This document shows positions 61,854 to 64,000 of a stretch of DNA of 64,000 bases, in pieces; position 1 is the first letter of the stretch, and each line of letters begins with the position of its first letter. The position numbers and the translations under genes are program-made. The stretch lies in the NCBI GenBank assembly GCA_025363655.1, contig JANYDK010000081.1, forward strand, positions 93,132-157,131. Direction: 5' to 3'. The stretch is from Deltaproteobacteria bacterium. GTDB taxonomy: Bacteria; Myxococcota_A; Polyangia; Polyangiales; JADJMO01. The notes below the pieces were generated by a model that saw only the letters and a program-made list of their open reading frames with translations, made no database searches and was not told the DNA's origin.

Positions 61854-63214
61854 CCGCGCCGTGGATCGCCGAGCTCGCAGCGTGTCTGCCGAACGGCGCG
61901 GCGGCGAGCGATCCCGACGTGCTCGCTTCGTACTCGCGTGATCAGGCGCCGCTCGCGCCGGCAGGTACGCCGATGGCGCTGGTGCGTGCGAAATCGGTGG
62001 ACGACGTGGTCGCCACCCTCCGCTTCGCGCACGAGCGTCGCATCCCGGTGGTGACGCGTGCGGCCGGCACTGGTCTCGCGGGCGGCGCGAACGCCGTCGA
62101 CGGCTGCATCATCCTCCTCGTCAGCGCGCTCGATCGCATCCTTCGCATCGACGAAGCGACGCGCACCGCAGTGGTCGAGCCTGGCGTCCTCAACGGCGTC
62201 CTCGCCAAGGCCGCTGCCGCGCGAGGGCTCTACTACGCGCCCGATCCCGCGAGCCGCGACATCTCGACCATCGGCGGCAACATCGCCACCAACGCCGGCG
62301 GCTCCTGCTGCCTGAAATACGGGGTCACCGGCGATCACGTGGCGGCGCTCGAGGCGGTGCTCGCCGACGGCACGCGTATCCGCACCGGCGCGCTCACCGA
62401 GAAGAACGTCGCCGGGCTCGATCTCACGCGCCTCCTCGTCGGCTCCGAGGGCACGCTCGCGGTCATCGTCGGCGCGACCGTGAGACTCCTCCGCGCGCGC
62501 CACGCTCCTTCGACGCTGGTGGCCTTCTTCAGCTCGATGCCGAACGCCGCTGCAGCCATCGCCGCGATGGACGCCACCGCCGACCTCTCCCTCATCGAGG
62601 TGATGGACCACGTCACCATCGAGGCCGTCGAAGCGCTCACCCACATGAGCCTCGACACGAACGCGGCAGCGATGGTCCTCGCGCAGAGCGACGCTACGGA
62701 CGCGGCCGAGGTCATCGCCCGCTGCCAAGAGCTCTGCCACGCGCACGACGCCATCGACGTCATGTGCACCGATGACGCCGAAGAAGGCCGCTTGCTCCTC
62801 GCCGCCCGCAGATCCGCCCTCCCCGCGCTCGAACGCCTCGGCACTACCTTGCTGGACGACATCGCCGTTCCCAAGCCCGCGATGCCCGAAATGTTCGAGC
62901 GCATCCAACGCACGGCCGAACGACACCAGCTCGTCATCGGCACCTTCGGTCACGCCGGCGACGGCAACCTCCATCCCACCATCGTCTTCGACGCGAGCCG
63001 ACCCGAGTCGAAGAAGGCGGCGTTCGCGGCGTTCGACGAGATCGTTCGCGATGCGCTCGCCCTCGAGGGGACGATCACGGGAGAGCATGGGGTGGGGTCG
63101 TTGAAGAGGGGGTATCTCGGGGAGATGGTCGGGGAGGTGGAGAGGGAGTTGATGGGGAGGATCAAGGCGGCGTTCGATCCGCGGGGAATTTTGAATCCTG
63201 GGAAGGGGATTTGA
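61850..63214 (+). CDS. FAD-linked 2-hydroxyacid oxidase (GlcD / D-lactate dehydrogenase type)
   Basis: 454 residues. The PCMH-type FAD site is present: V-T-R-A-A-G-T-G-L-A-G-G-A (68-80) and T-I-G-G-N-I-A-T-N-A-G-G (about 142-153); the C-terminal cap has G-H-A-G-D-G-N-L-H-P (about 366) and the end L-N-P-G-K-G. It oxidises glycolate, D-lactate or a related acid, passing electrons on. Partner subunits GlcE/GlcF are not in the window. It is coupled to the GntR/FCD regulator, which fits acid-induced control. The last 45 codons are unusually G-rich. Confidence 0.92.
   Translation: MTAPWIAELAACLPNGAAASDPDVLASYSRDQAPLAPAGTPMALVRAKSVDDVVATLRFAHERRIPVVTRAAGTGLAGGANAVDGCIILLVSALDRILRIDEATRTAVVEPGVLNGVLAKAAAARGLYYAPDPASRDISTIGGNIATNAGGSCCLKYGVTGDHVAALEAVLADGTRIRTGALTEKNVAGLDLTRLLVGSEGTLAVIVGATVRLLRARHAPSTLVAFFSSMPNAAAAIAAMDATADLSLIEVMDHVTIEAVEALTHMSLDTNAAAMVLAQSDATDAAEVIARCQELCHAHDAIDVMCTDDAEEGRLLLAARRSALPALERLGTTLLDDIAVPKPAMPEMFERIQRTAERHQLVIGTFGHAGDGNLHPTIVFDASRPESKKAAFAAFDEIVRDALALEGTITGEHGVGSLKRGYLGEMVGEVERELMGRIKAAFDPRGILNPGKGI
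63067..63205 (+). other. G-run cluster at the 3' end of the oxidase gene
   Basis: At least eight runs of three to five G occur on the coding strand (for example at 63067, 63089, 63094, 63108, 63119, 63131, 63154). Codons change from the window's usual C-ending pattern to GGG, AGG and GTG while the protein still follows the family. Such spacing could form a G-quadruplex in the mRNA or coding strand. Confidence 0.45.
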
Positions 63215-63332
63215 GCGCAGGCGAAAGGCGCACAAAAAGCCGAACGCGCGCGGATCTCTCGATCCATGCGCGCCCGACTTTCCTCCTACTGACCGGTCCG
63301 TGGCTCCGTCATCGTCTTCATCGTCTTCATCA

Positions 63333-64000
63333 TCACGCGGGCGTGCAGCTCTTGTTGGTCTGGAACTCGACTGACTTCATCGTGTTGTTGGTCTTGTTGC
63401 TCTCGAGGACCGTGCTCGTCGCGTTGGCGGTCGCCTGGAGATAGTCGGCGTTGCCTTGGGCGATGTTGACGGTGACGGTCGCCGAAGCGCCTTTGGCTAG
63501 GGCGGGGACGTTGGCGTCGACGCTGGCGACGGGCGTCGAGAAGCACTTGAGCGACTGGACGCGGACGACCGAGGCGCCGGCATCGACCCAGAAATTGTGG
63601 TTGGCGACGGTGACCGAGGCGGTCGTCGGGCTCGTCCACTTCACGGCGGTGACCACGAGGTCGGGCTCGCCCGGGTTGAAGTGCGCGGTGCACGTGTAGC
63701 CGTTGGTCTGGCCGCCTTCGATCACGCTGACAGAGCCGCCGATGGCGAGCGGCGCCGCGAGGGTGAGGCTGCCCGAGCCACCATCGTTGGTGTTCCACGC
63801 GATCTTCATTCCCTTCGGCAACATCGCCGAGGTCGTGTTGGTGATCTTGTGGTTGCGGTGCTGGACGTCGGAAGCGCCGGGGCCGCTGCAGCCGAGCGCG
63901 ATCGTCGGCATCAAGGTGAGCGCAGGCGACAGCTTGATTTCGGCGAGGGGGCTCGCGGGACTGGCGTTGGCGCTGACGGGGACGACGAGCGCGGCGAACG
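63333..64000 (-). CDS. Secreted beta-sandwich protein, 5' end outside the window
   Basis: Partial. The frame is open to the right edge, and before the ATG at 63911 it encodes a hydrophobic segment A-A-L-V-V-P-V-S-A-N-A-S-P-A-S that looks like a signal peptide with its cleavage site; so the real start is beyond 64000. The mature part has CARDB-like or Ig-like beta strands rich in Thr, Val and Asn and several Cys (about ten strands). It is probably cell-surface or secreted. It converges on the oxidase gene with a 118-bp gap that holds no gene. Confidence 0.7.
   Translation of the reverse strand, partial: FAALVVPVSANASPASPLAEIKLSPALTLMPTIALGCSGPGASDVQHRNHKITNTTSAMLPKGMKIAWNTNDGGSGSLTLAAPLAIGGSVSVIEGGQTNGYTCTAHFNPGEPDLVVTAVKWTSPTTASVTVANHNFWVDAGASVVRVQSLKCFSTPVASVDANVPALAKGASATVTVNIAQGNADYLQATANATSTVLESNKTNNTMKSVEFQTNKSCTPA

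Overview
The window is a contiguous piece of a high-GC chromosome from a Gram-negative bacterium, most likely a member of the Myxococcota (Polyangiales type, Sorangium/Labilithrix-like). This rests on the many lipoproteins with Ala/Asp-rich linkers, a secreted beta-helix protein ending in a MYXO-CTERM-like sorting tail, the TPR plus sigma-54 activator architecture, the FHA and Ser/Thr-kinase genes, and the very high G+C at third codon positions. I see no rRNA, tRNA, insertion sequence, prophage, CRISPR array or attachment site. Genes are packed on both strands. The longest gene-free stretch is about 290 bp (55117-55406), and many neighbours overlap by 1-4 bases (ATGA, GTGA, TGATG), which points to translational coupling.

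Layout. 1-5017: envelope protein, two coupled lipoproteins, DNA polymerase III delta-prime (holB) and a PilZ protein. 5110-13110: a large cell-surface lipoprotein coupled to a CpcT/CpeT-like lipoprotein, divergent from a TPR/GAF-like sigma-54 activator, then a secreted beta-helix protein. 13114-16758: a three-gene minus-strand cluster (865, 157 and 191 aa) that looks like a secreted-effector locus. 16963-25932: a PreA-like flavoenzyme, a CzcBA-type metal efflux pump with a small Cys-rich companion, a nine-repeat Cys-rich lipoprotein and a SulP anion transporter. 26015-31930: a hydrolase, an NfeD-like/flotillin/channel-like operon, RbgA and an orphan DNA methyltransferase.

31927-40225 is centred on sulfur assimilation. 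A minus-strand operon (sulfite reductase, APS reductase, Tat-type substrate-binding lipoprotein, cupredoxin-like lipoprotein, glycosyltransferase) diverges from an XRE-cupin regulator, an SsuBC/TauBC-type ABC transporter and uroporphyrinogen-III methyltransferase. The last enzyme, with the precorrin-2 dehydrogenase at 48267, would supply siroheme to the sulfite reductase. 40377-47321 is a six-gene RDD / SpoIIM-like / membrane / DUF4129-DUF4350 / MoxR / DUF58 operon.

47382-55116: a membrane protein, precorrin-2 dehydrogenase coupled to a LysR regulator, an FHA protein next to a Ser/Thr kinase, an RHH-FHA protein and a repeat lipoprotein. 55407-64000: FtsK translocase, a small DUF2892-like protein, an ECF sigma factor, a lipoprotein, an isochorismatase-family hydrolase, a GntR/FCD regulator coupled to a GlcD-type flavin oxidase, and a secreted protein running off the right edge.

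The best candidates for undescribed biology are the flotillin operon with its degenerate potassium-channel-like third gene (26930-30111), the possible toxin cluster (13114-16758), the CpcT/CpeT-like lipoprotein locus (5110-8709), and several perfect palindromic operators near regulators, notably at 37806 and 61073.
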